This document shows, one piece after another, positions 63,925 through 64,000 of a stretch of DNA of 64,000 nucleotides. Position numbers and translations under genes: made by a program. The notes beneath the pieces are model-generated. The model did no database searches. It saw only the letters and a list, made by a program, of their open reading frames with translations, and was not told the origin of the DNA. The stretch comes from NCEH01 sp043195195. Its GTDB lineage: Bacteria > Pseudomonadota > Alphaproteobacteria > Rhizobiales > Xanthobacteraceae. The DNA lies in contig NZ_JBAFWT010000003.1 in assembly GCF_043195195.1 (NCBI RefSeq), forward strand, positions 230,830 to 294,829, written 5' to 3'. Numbering within the stretch: position 1 is the stretch's first letter; each line of letters begins with the position of its first letter.

Positions 63925-64000
63925 CGATTCGGACACGCTGTGTTCCCCAAGCGTTCGCCTTCATCGCCGCGCTCCGTCCCGTCCTGGGACAGATCAGCCC

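Overview
The window is the chromosome of a GC-rich alphaproteobacterium. About 1-47,830 is the right-hand part of an integrated temperate tailed phage, and 47,833-64,000 is ordinary host chromosome. The host genes (fabI, an HlyC/CorC transporter-like protein, aroC, an HTH-ribB fusion, tlyA, an RlmD-like RNA methyltransferase, dxs) and the Omp25-like and DUF1194 proteins suggest Hyphomicrobiales, possibly Xanthobacteraceae. That placement is inference from gene content, not a computed match.

Prophage layout. (1) 1-1,740, rightward: a BrnT-type toxin with an HTH antitoxin under a palindrome-controlled promoter, then an Omp25-like outer membrane protein. (2) 1,754-15,991, leftward: a late operon. 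Transcription runs from a SLOG-like protein and four tiny overlapping ORFs through a PD-(D/E)XK protein, terminase small and large subunits, portal, scaffold, P22-type coat, head-tail connectors, tail terminator and tail tube to a gpG/gpGT frameshift pair and the tape measure. An 11-bp stem terminator follows the tape measure, and no tail-tip, fibre or obvious lysis genes are seen. (3) 16,125-17,960: a small rightward HTH operon, a leftward HNH-AP2 endonuclease gene and a leftward cluster of three recognisable tRNAs (Leu, Gly, Thr). (4) 18,125-30,199, leftward: early and replication genes, including a Cro-like repressor, a KilA-N protein, a GapR paralogue, a PD-(D/E)XK nuclease, a DnaA domain-IV protein, three DNA methyltransferase genes separated by two related micro-ORFs, DnaB, a replication organiser, SSB, a macro-domain protein and many small ORFs. 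(5) 30,205-31,667: the immunity region. A LexA-like CI repressor gene is flanked on both sides by copies of one operator (ATACGCATGCGTAT), and a HicB-like pair and a strong terminator also lie here. (6) 31,699-47,771, rightward: many short genes, a DUF6745 protein with 23 tandem SATx repeats, ERF and YqaJ/exonuclease recombination genes, HNH nucleases, an excisionase and a tyrosine integrase next to tRNA-Pro(CGG), the presumed attachment site.

How it fits together. CI would bind the operators on both sides and silence the leftward early promoter (TTGCAT-17-TATATG) and the rightward promoter at once. After induction the left arm supplies replication, DNA modification and then virion genes. The right arm supplies single-strand annealing recombination and excision. 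The left prophage end is outside the window.

Host flank: fabI follows tRNA-Pro. Then come two paralogous secreted proteins, a histidine phosphatase, a CBS/CorC membrane protein (reverse strand), aroC, the HTH-RibB fusion, a von Willebrand-like DUF1194 protein, an rRNA methyltransferase pair (reverse), two small exported proteins, dxs (reverse), a family 2 glycosyltransferase (reverse), an alpha/beta hydrolase and an isoprenylcysteine-type methyltransferase.

The points most worth a second look are the two fully overlapping 252-codon frames at 23,568-24,330, the paired micro-ORFs before the methyltransferase genes, the recurrent hairpin/Shine-Dalgarno gene junctions, the programmed frameshift, and the HTH-RibB fusion with its upstream palindrome.
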